A stretch of 64,000 nucleotides of DNA from Lytechinus variegatus. Its lineage: Eukaryota > Echinodermata > Echinoidea > Temnopleuroida > Toxopneustidae. Location of the stretch: assembly GCF_018143015.1 (NCBI RefSeq), contig NC_054743.1, positions 24,179,934 to 24,243,933 on the forward strand, written 5' to 3'. Shown piece after piece: positions 1-12,148 of this stretch; position 1 is the stretch's first letter; each line of letters starts with the position of its first letter. Made by a program: the position numbers and the translations under genes. Below the pieces are notes generated by a model. The model did no database searches, had not been told where the DNA came from, and was given only the letters and a program-made list of their open reading frames with translations.

Positions 1-635
1 TGTTTGTTATGTGACCATGGGTTAAATCATAGCCAATTACTTCAATGTAATAAGAGCTTTGTTAATTGTAAATTAACGCAACCTGCATCGTGTCGCCTGG
101 ACTCCGTAACACAAAGTTTTGCGATGAATAAAAAATATGAAAGAACGCTTCTGATTGGTTCTAACTCAATATTTTGCGACAAATGCGCGTGTAACATTGA
201 TCTTGATTAGCCAATTCATTTAGCGATTGATCGCTAATCTTTGTGTACGGAGCCATGGTCTATGCCAGGAGATGCAGAAACGGGGGAGGGGGCTGCATGG
301 ATGGGCTTCAGCCCCCACCTTTTCCCCAAAACAGCGTACAAAATCGTCAAAACTACCATCTGACTGTGATTTTTTCCATGGTCAGCCCCCGACTTTTGGC
401 TAAATCCCCCCCACACACTTTTAAAACCGTTCCGCTGCCCTGTACTCAGTGGTCCCTTTAACATAGTTAAATATAGATTGGTGTACTTGGCAAGCGTGCA
501 CAACTTTTTTCTTTTGAAAAATTAACAATTAATGGAGTACTTAACTAATCGAATAAAATGAAAGATCATTTGCAAAAAGCTGCTCGAGAGCAACCTAAGA
601 AATGTGTTATAGTCATCAATCTTCTCATAATGTAG
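1..635. other. FN3K intron 1 (part)
   Basis: No exon 1 of FN3K found. Holds the short element at 275-446; otherwise nothing recognised. Confidence 0.5.
275..446. mobile_element. GGGGCCGCGGAACGG-type short element, copy 1
   Basis: Right end GTTCCGCTGCCCTG, left CAGAAACGGGGGAGGGG, with TTCAGCCCCC and TCAGCCCCCGACTTTTGG subterminal blocks shared with 15408-15585. Upstream of FN3K exon 2. Confidence 0.55.
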
Positions 636-823
636 GCAAGGACAATGTTTGAAGGCGAAAAGGCCGGCTTGAGCGCCATCTTAGCCACTGGATTGGTCCG
701 CTGCCCGAGACCTATCGAGATCTACGACCTCAAGGATGGTCCAGGATCGATCTTTGTCATGGAGTATATGGAATTGAGAGATCTTGATCGGTATGCTGCC
801 ACGTTGGGTGAAGCTATTGCAAG
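636..823 (+). CDS. FN3K: FN3K copy A exon 2
   Basis: Acceptor TGTAG before GCAAGG; donor GTAATA after GCAAG. Encodes ARTMFEGEKAG through GEAIA, the N-lobe strand region of the kinase fold. It lies left of the duplicated unit, so it has no counterpart in copy B. Confidence 0.9.
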
Positions 824-2309
824 GTAATATAATCAGACATAAGAGTATAGGGGTGTAAACGAATATCTTGGCATATATTAATGGGCATCAATTTACCTCT
901 CTTTTTATTGTTAAATATTTATTATCAAAGAAAAAACAACGCTGAATTTCTGACATCCATTATTATTCAATTTCTATTACCTGTTATACCTGTTCTAATC
1001 AAACCGTCGTTAATTAATCCCGAACATTCAGGGGTTACTGATCTATATTGACGACGCTTCGTCACAATTTTTGTGCATATCACATTTATTTAATATAAAA
1101 CAAAGGGAAGTAATATGCAATGAAAATCAGGTTACATTCTTCAAAGAATAACGTACCGGACTGATGATTGAAAAAAAATGAATTACTGATAAACAATATG
1201 ACAAGAAAATTTACATGAAACGATTATACATTGGTGATTGCAGAAAAGAAAATGGAAATAGATCAAGCACACGCTTCCTGAAATGAAGAGAGTGGATAGG
1301 GAGATAGAAAGAATGAACTTGAAGAAAAGATGGAGGAGGAAGAAACGTGTGACAAGCAAGAAGAAGAGAAAGAAGACGAAGAATAAGAATGAGAAAAAAG
1401 GGGAAGAAAATGGAGAAGCAGGAGGAGAAGAAGAAGAATAGAAAACGGAGAAAACGAAGGGAGTGGAATAGAAAGTTTCGTAAATAAGATAATATTGCAC
1501 TATAGGCATTTAATTGAAAAAATTGAAATGAAAAAAAAATCTTTATGTTATTGCCATTTATATACTTTTTCCATCACAGTATATTCTCCAGGTTAACTTT
1601 GATGTTTTCTTTTCTCATAAATTTTGTCCGATACTTCGATCTGGCGTCCTCAAAATTGTTGACTCATTACGCCTGAATTTATTCACATTTTATGCAACAA
1701 ATCAGGTTACATCTCCACAACAGTCGTCTGAAGACGAAAGAGGAAAAGCACGAAGGCAGGATCGGTGGGGTCCCGGTTTCGCGTCCTACATACATGCAGG
1801 ATGTAAATGGGGAAGATGTCGAGGAGGAAACCCAGCGATCTGTCTCTCAGTTTGGATTCCATACCACAACTTGCGGAGGATATCAACCTTTAGATAACAC
1901 ATGGTCGGATGATTGGATGGTAAGATTGTCCGTCTTAAATTTGTAACACGCGAACATTTTTCATAGCATTGTGCAAGATTAGGTAAGCTCATCTGGCATG
2001 TCGGGAGAAAAATGTAATAGTCCAAAACTTGGAGAAAGTTATCTATAAATATCTTTAGTCGCAAACCATCCGTGTGCAGTTTGAACGAATATCATGAAGA
2101 CGTTAATGCAAGAAGTATGTGTACTTTGACTGCATATCAAGGGTATGGCTAGACAACGCATTCCGGTCCCCCTCCCAAGACAATGAGGCAGGGGCGTCGA
2201 TCCATTTTTCAGATTGGGGGGGGGGGGCAAAATCATGAATCAATTTTCCAAAGGCGCTCGATCACACAACACAAACAAACTCTAACAAACATATGCCTAT
2301 ATATATGTG

Positions 2310-2358
<49 letters not shown>

Positions 2359-5300
2359 CGAGAAACATATCTCTCCAGCAGATTAATGCGAGCGCGAAGC
2401 GCGAGCTGAAAATTTTGATATTTCGATCTGAAAAAAATGGAGATATATATATCCAACAAAAGATTATTGCAAATCGAAGAGGTTTAGAACTGAAAACGGA
2501 ACTATATTCACCTATCATGGAAAGTATGGGTTTTTGTTACAGAAATGATGCGAGCGCGAAGCGCGAGCTGAAATTTTTTAATATTCCAATCTGAAAAGTG
2601 GACATTTGGAGCACGATTTTAGACGAAGAAGGACTTGTGTATCTCAATCTCGCTTGCCGATTTCTGTGTAACATTACAATCTTATCTTATTTTTAGCACA
2701 TGCGGAATTATGGGGGGGGGGGGCAAAACGATATGTTTGCCCCCCCAATATTTTCATTGGTGGGACGATCGCCCCCCTGCCCCCCCCCCCATAATCGACG
2801 CCTCTGCAATGAGGCAAACGCTTGAAATCATCACGCCTGCTTTGATTAAATCAGGAATAAGATCTGGGATATAGGAAACTTACGAGAATGAAACTAATAA
2901 TTACCCCAAAAGAGCAATACTTCATTTTTAAAGAACAAACCAATGTCGTCGCCTCCGAACCCCACACCTGTTTCATATCAACACCTTCTCATGTTCTTTT
3001 CTCGACATTTCTATCCTTCGCAAATTTGAACAGAACTTGATTCGAACTGTGAAGCATGCCAACAGTTGTGAAGGATATCGATGAAAGAATGTGGTTTTCT
3101 AGGATGCAGGGGATTGCCTAGTCCTAGAAGGACGTTTTTGAAGTCATCCTATGCTCTATGTTTGAGCCAGGAGATCCACCCCGCCCCGACATACCACAGG
3201 GATAATATTTATCACCCTTACTTTTCAGATAAACCCAGTATCACAGGCTGCGGATTTGGGGAATGAATTCGCTTCACTCCCCACTTTTTTTCTGCCAACA
3301 TGTACAAAGACCTGAAAATATCCATCTCATTGTGATTCTTTGCGCACATTTAGCTCCCCGGCCTTTGCAATTTCAAAAAAATCGGCGGCCCCTCAGTACT
3401 ATACCAGAGGGAACTGCCGACGTTACAATCCTACCAACATTGTAAAAAAATATTGGGTAAAATTTTAACCAGCACGAGGGTATATGTGTCCAACCAATGT
3501 GGGGGCAGTATTTTACCCAATGCGGGAAGTATATTTCCCAGTAAGGTTAAAAAATAAGCAGCGATTACTTTAGAAGGGGCAAATTTTTTATCACACTGGA
3601 TAAATTAAAATGCCCAAAAGAAATACCCAATGTTGGCTGGACACATAATCACCCGCATGGAGCATTTTTACCCAATATTTTTTAGGGTGAATGTCGAACA
3701 AGGTGCAAAGCATAAACACAAATGTATGTCCAATAGTGATACCAGGAAAGCAAATACATAGGAATAACTTGAGTGTGATATATTTATACCATCAGAATTT
3801 CTACGTCCGCCAAAGACTAAAGCCTAAAGTAGACAACATTGAACGAAAGTATGGGGACCGCACACTCATCGAGCTGTGGCCGCGTCTTCTAGCGGTTATA
3901 CCGAGGTTGTACCGCGGTATTGACAGCATCGTCCCTGCCTTACTTCATGGTGACCTCCACGGGGGTAACGTCGCAGAGACAACGACGGGGCCAGGTGGGT
4001 TACTTCGAAATGCTCATTAAGTTAATGAGTTCATGCAACTTTATTTCCACATTCGTACATGAAAGATGTCAAAGACATCTCAACATCACAAAAACATCAG
4101 AATAAAAAGCATAGTACAAAATATCTATTCTTCTTTATATCGTTATTTTACTTTCTCTCTGCTCCACCCCTTAACACATTTATATTTGTTTCAATATATT
4201 TACACCACAAGGTAGCACACGATTTATACCCGGGGGGGGGGCACTTACATTGACGAGTGGATACCATGCGCGACCAAAAAAAAAACGTAAAAAGGATGTC
4301 TTTTTCAAGATAGGACACGTTACGTACGTAACGTGATAAGGGTGTCAAGAACACAAAAATAATGGGAAAAAGGGTATCTATTTCGCTAGGAAAGCTATAC
4401 GTGTTTAGGGTCAAATTTGCGGGGATGATAAAACAAGATTCAAATGTTTTATGAAGGATGTCCTTTTGCCCCAACACTATATGTGTTTAGAGTCTGATTT
4501 GCGCCAGGTGCGGTGTTGAAGGTGGGGCCGTACTAATTAAACCAAATGGTGTGTAAAGGTAAAGCCGACGACCGACGGACCCGTGCGACATATATATCAC
4601 TGTACTTGTTTCGGGGTCCTTTTCAGTGAATACTTGCCAAGAGAATCGTTTTGTTTCCAATACTTGTTAAGGGTAGGGTTTCAGACGCCAATACTTGTTA
4701 AGGGGCGTATTGTCAGAATATGGAAAATACGTGTTTAGGGTGCTTTTCGAGACCCAATGGTCGCGCATGGTATCCACTCGTCAATGGAAGTGCCCCCGGG
4801 GGATTTATAATAGTCCTGAGCAGCTGGGGGGGGGGCGTTAAAACCATCTACCCTCTTGATGATTTCCTCCCCAAACATTGCCAATAGTGAACTATGACCT
4901 AAATTCTACAAAATAAACATGTCATACAGAATAACAGTTCTATTATTTTACTCCCTCTCGCTTTATCTTGTAATATCCATGCATTCCTACCAACGGAAAA
5001 TGATACGCATACGAACGTGCCAAAATAAACCACTTGTGACTTTTTTTATGCTTAGCATGCTTGTCCTGATGTAACTTCCACCCCTCATCCCTATCCCCTT
5101 CTTCATGCACTTTTTTCTGTTTCCTTGTCTCGATCTCCTTATTTTGTAGTGACATATGATCCTGCTTGTTTCTACGGGCATCACGAGTTGGATCTTGCTG
5201 AGACGCGAGACTTTGTCGACTTCAACCAAGATTTCTACCCAGCCTATTACCGATTGGTTCCCAAAGCAGAGGGTTTCGACGAGAGGGAAAAACTCTATAA

Positions 5301-7248
5301 AATATTCCATTACCTCAACAACTGGTAAGAAAAGGACACAGGTTTGACATATAGAATGTTCTTTTTCTACGTTAATACATAGTTCCCTCTTTCATGAATC
5401 GCCCCACACGGAGATCTTAATCGTGTAACTATCTTAGTGATAGTGTCAGATCGTATCAGATCAGTCGTGACAATCATACCAGGGGCGGATCCAGGATTTT
5501 GAAATAGGGGGGGCGGCGCCAGCGGCGAGGGAGCGAAGCGACCGAGCGGGGGGAGGGTGTGGGAGGGGGGATACCCCCCTCCCACGGCAAGGACTTTTTC
5601 AAAAAATCATGTCCAAAAGTCGTATTTTGAGAGCACCTTTAGAAGAAAAATGCACACTTAAATCACTGTAACTTCATGAATAAAAGACACATACTGACTC
5701 ATTTAGGAGCTGGTTTCCAGTCACACACCGTATAAGCGGTCATTCAAAACATACATTTGGCAAAGGCTCTTCACTTGCTTGCATCGTGTGATTGAAACGT
5801 CAAATTTAAATGATACGAAACTGAGACTTGTAATCGATAAGTTCCGAATAATCCATTCTGTTTATTGTCATTTGTGTATTTACATTGTGTGTTTCAAACG
5901 AGAATTGTTTAGTCGTATGGCAACATGCATAAAATTTGGTTCTTTTTTCCCCAAAATGCACAGTTTGCTCCTTGATAATTCGTTGGAATGATTGCTTCGG
6001 CGAAACTTAGTTGGGGCGCCCTGGATAATATGCCTCTGAATCTACCAGAAAGTGTAAAAGTTAGTTTACATTAAATACAAATAATTATGTCTGACCTATA
6101 CATTTCAGTGAAAACGTACATGACCAAGGCAGAATGATAATGCTGCGCACGTGGCGCCCGATATAGGGCTTCATCTTTGAGTGAAGAATAATCTCGGGGA
6201 TAGACATTATCATTCGCATCGTTGACACTTTCTCTCGCGATCTGTTACTTACAATTTACATGTATTTGCCATAAAGACGGACAAACGCATGTTACAAAAA
6301 CACAAAATTTCGGGAAAAAATGATATCCAATCCAACATCTTCACACTGGTCACTGCACTGCAACTCCCGATTACAAGTGGTGCAACTTTCCAACCAATCG
6401 ACTTGCGCGCCCTGGAATTCTGGAATTTACATATTGCAATACAGTATGACAGAGGTGCATTTGTGCGAACACAAAGGCCATGAGCGTAAGTTAAAATATA
6501 GTTTTGACTAGATCTAGCCCTTGAAATTGACTACATTGTACCAATCCAGTAAATATAACCATAAAAAAAAAATTCGGCGAAAATAGGGGGGGGGGGGGGG
6601 GGGCGCGCCCGGGGCGCCCCCCTCTGGATCCGCCACTGCATACTGATTACAAAAAAATAAGAATGGTTCGAAAATTCTCGCTATTAGTTATACGGAAGGT
6701 AAATCGTGGTATTTGCAACGGATCGCACGATAGTAGTAACAAAGCATTAATAGTTATGCACAGTGAAAAATAAAATAAACAAATTAAAGCTACTTTCATT
6801 GAAACGGTTAAATTATAGGGATTTGGCCAACTCTATCCACCCAAACGCAATGGCACAAAGAGACAAATCATTTTGGGGAGGCATTCTTAGCATATGGGGC
6901 AAATTTTTGAAATAATTGGCAAGCAAGTGAAAACGTTGACCTTTTAAAAATGAAAATTGAATTTGGTGATAGTTTTATACATTACATTAGAAATATATTT
7001 CACGCCTTTCCGTTCCTTTTCTTCCTCCTTTTTTTCTTCTTCTTGATCTTAAACCTTTTTTTTGGGGGGGGGAGGGAGAGGGCAAGTGCCCAAAGCCCCC
7101 CCCCCCTACATCTATTCACCAGTGTTCAATTCTATCCTACAGGGGCGTCGATCCATTTTTCAGATCGGGGGGGGGGGGCAAAATCATAAATCAATTTTCC
7201 AAAAAGGCGCTCGATCACACACAAAAAAACAAACACACACACATATGC

Positions 7249-7286
<38 letters not shown>

Positions 7287-7925
7287 CTCACCAGCAGATT
7301 AATGCGAGCGCGAAGCGCGAGCTGAAAATTTTGATATTTTGATCTGAAAAAAAAATTAGTTTAATGGACGTTTTAATAAAGAACAAGATATATATATATC
7401 CAACAAAAGATTATTGCAAATCGAAGTAGTTCTTTTGAGGTTTAGAACTGAAAACGGGACCATATTCTCCTATTTAATCATAGAAAGTATGGGCTTTTGT
7501 TACTGAAATGATGCGAGCGCGAAGCGCGAGCTGAAATTTTTTGATATTCCAATCTGAAAAGTGGACATTTTGAGCACGATTTGAGCACGATTTTAGACGA
7601 AGAACGAGTTGTGTATCTCAATCTCGCTTGCTGATTTCTGTGTGACATTACAATCTCATTTTATTTTTAGCACATGCGGATTTATTGGGGGGGCAAAACG
7701 ATATGTTTGCCCCCCAATAATTTCATTGGTGGGGCGACCGCCACCCCCCCTGCCCCCCAATAATCGACGCCTCTGCTATTCTAGCTAACCCATGTTCAAT
7801 ATTTTGCTAAACTTTTCTAATATTTCACTCTCTTATTTTTTCTTTTCGCCTATTTCAGGAGTCACTTTGGACCCAAGTATAAAGACAAAGTAATAACGCT
7901 CATCGGCGAGCTGGTGGAAAAGTGA
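636..7925 (+). CDS. FN3K: Fructosamine/ketosamine-3-kinase, FN3K copy A (exons 2-6, 5' partial)
   Basis: Spliced CDS: 636-823, 1706-1919, 3796-3994, 5150-5324, 7859-7925. All junctions are GT-AG and the phases join without a break. The family phosphorylates the C3 hydroxyl of sugar-derived amines on glycated proteins, starting deglycation in the cytosol. Seen: the ARxMFEGE opening of exon 2, VMEYMELRDLDRYA, LHLHN, FGFHTTTCGG, the catalytic-loop motif HGDLHGGN in exon 4, YDPACFYGHHELDLAE in exon 5 and a short GELVEK C-terminus. Exon 1, with the start codon and N-terminal ATP-binding strands, is not visible and should lie to the left. Vertebrates have FN3K and FN3KRP; this could be orthologous to either, so the symbol is at family level. 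The 3' half was copied to 27.3-29.4 kb; this copy shows no lesion in the exons seen. Confidence 0.92.
1300..1450. repeat. Purine-rich GAA/GGA tract
   Basis: Near-uninterrupted purines on the plus strand in FN3K intron 2; repeated at 25555-25715 in unit B. Triplex- or slippage-prone. Confidence 0.7.
1706..1919 (+). CDS. FN3K: FN3K copy A exon 3
   Basis: Acceptor AATCAG, donor GTAAGA. Encodes LHLHNSRLK, a charged linker, then FGFHTTTCGGYQPLDNTW and DDWM, matching the family's LHLYN and FGFHTVTCCG blocks. The aligned site in unit B (near 26608) breaks off almost exactly at this exon's start, so the exon is missing there. Confidence 0.9.
2189..2806. mobile_element. hAT-type non-autonomous element (CAGGGGCGTCGAT family), copy 1
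   Basis: Ends CAGGGGCGTCGAT and ATCGACGCCTCTG, flanked by an 8-bp duplication CAATGAGG (2181-2188 and 2807-2814). Interior has a TA/CA microsatellite and two GCGAGCGCGAAGCGCGAGC palindromes; no coding capacity. Lies in FN3K intron 3. Confidence 0.85.
2308..2360. repeat. TA/CA microsatellite
   Basis: (TA)n(CA)n(TA)n inside the 2189 element; length-variable equivalents at 7245-7281 and 23930-24002 inside its relatives. Confidence 0.85.
3241..3395. mobile_element. GGGGCCGCGGAACGG-type short element, copy 2
   Basis: CACAGGCTGCGGATTTGGGG at left and GGCGGCCCCTCAG at right; diverged. Confidence 0.45.
3437..3693. mobile_element. Palindromic AATATTGGGTAAAA element, unit A
   Basis: Ends AAAAATATTGGGTAAAATT and TTTTTACCCAATATTTTTTA. 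Also present in unit B at 27055-27253, so it is older than the duplication. Homology between the units resumes exactly at its left end after the exon 3 gap. Confidence 0.65.
3796..3994 (+). CDS. FN3K: FN3K copy A exon 4 (catalytic loop)
   Basis: Acceptor ACCATCAG, donor GTGGGT. Encodes NFYVRQRLKPKVDNIERK, GDRTLIELW, then PALLHGDLHGGNVAETTTGP. HGDLHGGN is the phosphotransferase catalytic loop (Asp as base, Asn as metal ligand by family knowledge). Ends in phase 1. Confidence 0.93.
4229..4801. mobile_element. CCCGGGG inverted-repeat element, copy 1
   Basis: Long inverted ends: CCCGGGG run, GCACTTACATTGACGAGTGG, ATACCATGCGCGACCA and their complement on the right. 8-bp duplication GATTTATA (4221-4228, 4802-4809). 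Interior holds AACACGT and AACAAGTATTGG-like repeats. In FN3K copy A intron 4. Confidence 0.85.
5150..5324 (+). CDS. FN3K: FN3K copy A exon 5
   Basis: Acceptor ATTTTGTAG, donor GTAAGA. Encodes the YDPACFYGHHELDLAE block, containing the D of the DFG-equivalent motif, and continues to KIFHYLNN. The last codon is split so that Trp forms with exon 6. Confidence 0.93.
5480..6638. mobile_element. hAT-like element (CAGGGGCGGATCCAGG ends)
   Basis: Starts CAGGGGCGGATCCAGG and ends GGATCCGCCACTG, with CATAC repeated at the edges. Unit B has the uninterrupted site CAATCATACTGATTAC near 28765. No coding capacity seen over 1159 bases; a GCGAGGGAGCGAAGCGACC core lies near 5523. Confidence 0.75.
7140..7775. 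mobile_element. hAT-type element (CAGGGGCGTCGAT family), copy 2
   Basis: Same ends as the 2189 copy; duplication CTATCCTA / CTATTCTA. Unit B has the unoccupied site CTATCCTAGCTAAC at about 29275-29288, so the insertion postdates the duplication. Confidence 0.88.
7859..7925 (+). CDS. FN3K: FN3K copy A exon 6 and stop
   Basis: Acceptor TATTTCAG. Encodes SHFGPKYKDKVITLIGELVEK and TGA at 7923-7925, aligning with the C-terminus of vertebrate FN3K proteins (HFG followed by a helix ending in LLK). Confidence 0.9.
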
Positions 7926-8182
7926 CCATGTACTGCTTTATATGTATATTCTACATATAGAATACTGATATGCAAATTATACAGTCTAATTTGAAACATG
8001 GTATTGCATTTTGATATATCTCATTGTGAATATTATATCATATATATCATATCAATGTACAGTAGATATTCTATGTTTTTTCCCAATCGTCTTGAAGTAT
8101 TCAATTGTATGTGCAATTGTGTATTTAATTGTGTCATTTTCATTTTTATGCTTTCAATAATCTAACTGTCATGGTTGCAGTG

Positions 8183-8188
8183 AATAAA
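8183..8188 (+). terminator. Candidate FN3K poly(A) signal
   Basis: AATAAA about 260 bases after the FN3K stop; the hexamer is kept at the aligned place in unit B (29682-29687). Functional use is inferred. Confidence 0.4.
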
Positions 8189-11100
8189 TAATAATATCCT
8201 GTATATCTATACTATTCTATCATAGTTGGATAATTCTTCAAAATCTATTTTTTTTCATCGTGGAGTTTATTTATTTTTTTACTAAACTATGAACCTATAG
8301 ATACAACCCCTTTGTATACAAAAATATAGAAAAAATAAGCAATCAATTAATTGCTATTTGGGAACTTGTAATTGACCGAAATTAGACAAATAAATTAAAT
8401 TGAAGACAAAATAAACCTTCGCATATAATCATTACCATGCTGCTGCCTTACTGTTTGGAAAACGGAAGTCTCTTTATATTTTTTATGTACATTATTTCTC
8501 TAGTGTACTGATCGGTTTCATTTATTTTCAGAATGAACTACCTCTTCATGTCCATGAAAGGTTCATCCTCAATCACAAGACTCATATATCGTTTCTTGAA
8601 AATGTTTGTTCATAATATACATGTACGTATGTGAAGCACAATAAGATGCATCATCATTATTGGGTAACAAGCTGAAATAATAATTGTATTTCATTACAAT
8701 TTATAAATGTACTGTTCAAACTTTTTGTGGCAGCTCAAGAATATAAGATGCTGCGTAGTTGTGATAAGCAATTCATTTTTTAAAATATTCATTCCTTATA
8801 TCTTGTCTATATTTGGTTAAAATCATATTGAAGTACTTGCCATCTTTTTCTTTTGATGAAATACATACAAATTAAGGTCATTTTACCTGCACAATGTATC
8901 AAATATGTACTAATTGATAAAATTCTCCTTTTCAAACGTATATAATTCTTTTTATAGGGTACGATACTTCTGATTTAAAAGTACATGATTTCAACCCATT
9001 TGGTATCCTACTCCTAATTGTCTTATGCATGCTGAATTCTTGTAGTTGCAATATTACTGATGTAACAAGAATCAGCACTTCCAAGGGGTTGCATTACCTA
9101 CCAACATACATTTTTCATTTTTATATTATTCCTTGTCATTTCTTAATTTGCCATCCATGCATTTTCCTTTAATTTTCGGTAGTTGTATTTTGTTAATTCT
9201 ATGCAACTGTTTAACTTACATGTACTTATTTTTGTCCATAGATCGACTATGTATCCAGCACTTGGAAACAATGCATATTAAGTACTTTATAAATGTTGTT
9301 CACTATTCATTTTAATTTTATTTAGTACACTCTCAACAATTTGGTAAAAGCTTTTAGTAACACTCAGATATAATAATATCAATGTTAAACAAAACATTGG
9401 ACAGTATGGATTATTCCATACTTCCATTTTATTCTTCTCAATGCCAATTTATTTGTCCATGAAGTTTCATCAAGTGTTATTAAAAGTATTCATTAAAAGT
9501 TTGAAGAGCCCCTGCAATCTAAATTTAAGATGATTATTATTGCTGCTCAGTTCTAAATGTAACTCATATGTTGCTGTTTGAATATCCACATATATTTCAT
9601 AGATTTTTACAATATTTTAAAAAGAACATTACTAAACTTTTGAAGCCATACACTTTTTAAGAGGATAGAACTAATAGCAAGTTGAAAATATTCATTCGAA
9701 AAATAAAAAATCTTAGAAACATATTTGAATACTCAAATAAAATAGTTGTATTTCACAATTTTGCATCAATAAGAATGAATTTCAATTTTTAGTTGCAGGG
9801 ACCCTGTAAGTATATTCATATTTCCAAGTTAGAACAAATAAATAAATCAATGCCATACATCAAGAGGCATTCATCAATATTGCATTTTATTGCTGATTAT
9901 TATTATCTATCAAAAATAAGAATCTTCCTCAAACTGTCAGATTATCACATAATCCCAAGGAGGAGAATCACAGTGATATAGGTTTGACTTACAGTCATGT
10001 GTTCGTACAATGAACAGACAATATGCATATAACATCTGTGAATGATATAGACAATAAAATAATGCTGGTCCCTGTGCAAAGTACAACTAATTCAATAATG
10101 AACTCAATATTGCTTCGATTTTCATGGGACTCAAAGTGTAGGCTACTAACCGACTGAAAAGGGCTGAATGATTTATTTTTATTACATCTGAAATCAGATA
10201 TTTACATGTAGCTGACATTCTATAGCTTGGTCAATGATTTAAGAATATAAATGTATGGAAATGAGTGATAACATTTATATGTTTGTGCATAGCAACATTT
10301 CCATGCAAGCCCTTACTTTAATACGGTAAGTAAATATGGATTTGTTGAAGTCTAATCCTTGGTCACTTTAGTGAAGAGAGTTATTAATCTCCAACAACTA
10401 TCCCTATTATAAGTAACATTTGAGGAAAGTAATACTCAGTTTTTATATAGCACAGTTACAATTAAGACTCTTAGCACTCTATAAAAGTGTAATAAGACAG
10501 AAAAAAATGATGAAGTAAAATCTTGTATTAAACGGATAATGGATTTCTAATAATTTTTTTTACATGTACATGACTTGTCCATTCCCAATCAAATGCATCT
10601 CTTTGTTGTATGATAAGGGCTGGGTAATATATTGCATGAATGGATACTGAGTATCCACTCATCACCAAATCACAATTATATAACTTCCTACGAATACTTG
10701 TCTGGCGACAGGAAATGTGCTCCTTCGAAAATTGCTCCAGTATCTATTTTGTCTAAAGATGTAGGGTTAGGATTGGAATATGGTTAGGTTTATGGTAGGG
10801 TACAGTATTAAATCCACAGTTAAAGCTCGATAAGTGTGTGACATTTATAGCGGAGCAATGGTTGCCAAAGCAAATGTCATGGAACCACTTGTCTAACATT
10901 GTAACAGACCATGTTCTTGAGTTACGGGTAATGATTAATATCGCGCAGGTGTATTGAAAGGGACATGGGTAAGATATGAGAAGTGATATGGTCTGCATCT
11001 TATCTCTTCCAACCCCCATGAGTTGGATTAAATTAGGGAGGTATGCTTTTTCACTTGCACATACAGCAGCAGTTTAGGTAGGATCTTTTGTTAAAAAAAG

Positions 11101-11449
11101 ATCGAAACCACTATTTTTTCAATATGGAAAAAATGCGTACCTACATATAATCATCTATTTATTAAGGTTTCAATGTACAAATATTTTCATACTGTGTCAT
11201 ATATTGCAAACCTACATAATACCAATCACCAATGTCCCCCAAAAAAAATCGCACAACATAATCAAGAACCTGAGTGGAATCATAAGTTAAGTTGATAATC
11301 AACTTTGACAGCAGAAAATTCAGAGGAAAGGTTTGATTGGAATTTTTAAAAATTGCTCTTAGCCAATCATATGCAAGGATTTCAGTAGATTAAAACACTC
11401 AAGATCACTAGCTGTTTCATGACATGCCCACCAGGAGCCAACAATATGG

Positions 11450-11622
11450 TATACAAATAATGAATGTGTATGCGTGCAATGGGCAGAATATTTTCATGAG
11501 ATGAAAGATGTAAAGTTCCATTCAACGAGGCGTTAGCCGAGTTGAATGGAACTTTTAACCTTTCATCGAATGTAAATATTCTTTCCATTGCACAAATATT
11601 TACATTCATTATTTGTTTTATA
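11450..11622. mobile_element. Palindromic element with CGAGGCGTTAGCCGAG centre, unit A only
   Basis: Nearly whole-length palindrome: ACAAATAATGAATGT pairs with ACATTCATTATTTGT, centre AGTTCCATTCAAC / GTTGAATGGAACT. TATA-like flanks. Absent from unit B (33540), although that flank also lost sequence. Confidence 0.65.
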
Positions 11623-12148
11623 TAACTCATATAAGTTACGAAGTTTTTAAAATGTAAAAAAGGAATAAAAAAGATTAGGTTGGCCTATTTCAAACACCTT
11701 TCAACCAATCATATGGCAAGAATCTCCGTTTGAGTTATATAAAAGTTAATCAAGCCTGCTACAGCCATTTAGATTTAACATTTTCACAGTGTTCCCAACA
11801 CTCTTTCTTAATTTGTCCTTTTTATTTCATAATCATGTAGAATATCATTGAATTATGGCACAAAAATCTAGATTCTCTACAGGAAAAGATGATCTGAAAT
11901 CACTGTCCCATATTCATCACAGTGAATATAATAATTCATAAAATTTGAAATTCCATAGATGTAAAAATTAAGATTCTTCTTATTTTTCATCAGTTAATAA
12001 TCCAATTTTGATTCTTAGGTGTTTTTTTAACAGCTTTATCCAAGCCGTCTTCAACATTTTAAGATTTTGGATTAAATGCTTTAAAAGCTCACCAATTATA
12101 AGGGAATCAAAGACTTTGGTAAGCAACAGGTTCATAATTTGATAAGGC

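Larger units (their letters stand above)
7926..12148. other. Convergent intergenic region of unit A
   Basis: AT-rich stretch between the 3' ends of FN3K (plus) and CRYL1 (minus). No exon was recognised; the short open frames lack splice or family support. It aligns well with 29427-34338 of unit B apart from insertions. AATAAA on the minus strand (TTTATT at 11821-11826) is a plausible CRYL1 poly(A) signal and is conserved at 33619-33624. Confidence 0.6.

Noticed and set aside
1183-1509. 109-codon minus-strand open frame rich in Ser and Phe
   Set aside because: It is the complement of a GAA/GGA purine tract; low complexity, and the same artefact recurs at 25539-25769.
2300-2600. Frames on both strands over the TA/CA repeat
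   Set aside because: Simple-repeat translation inside a non-coding element.
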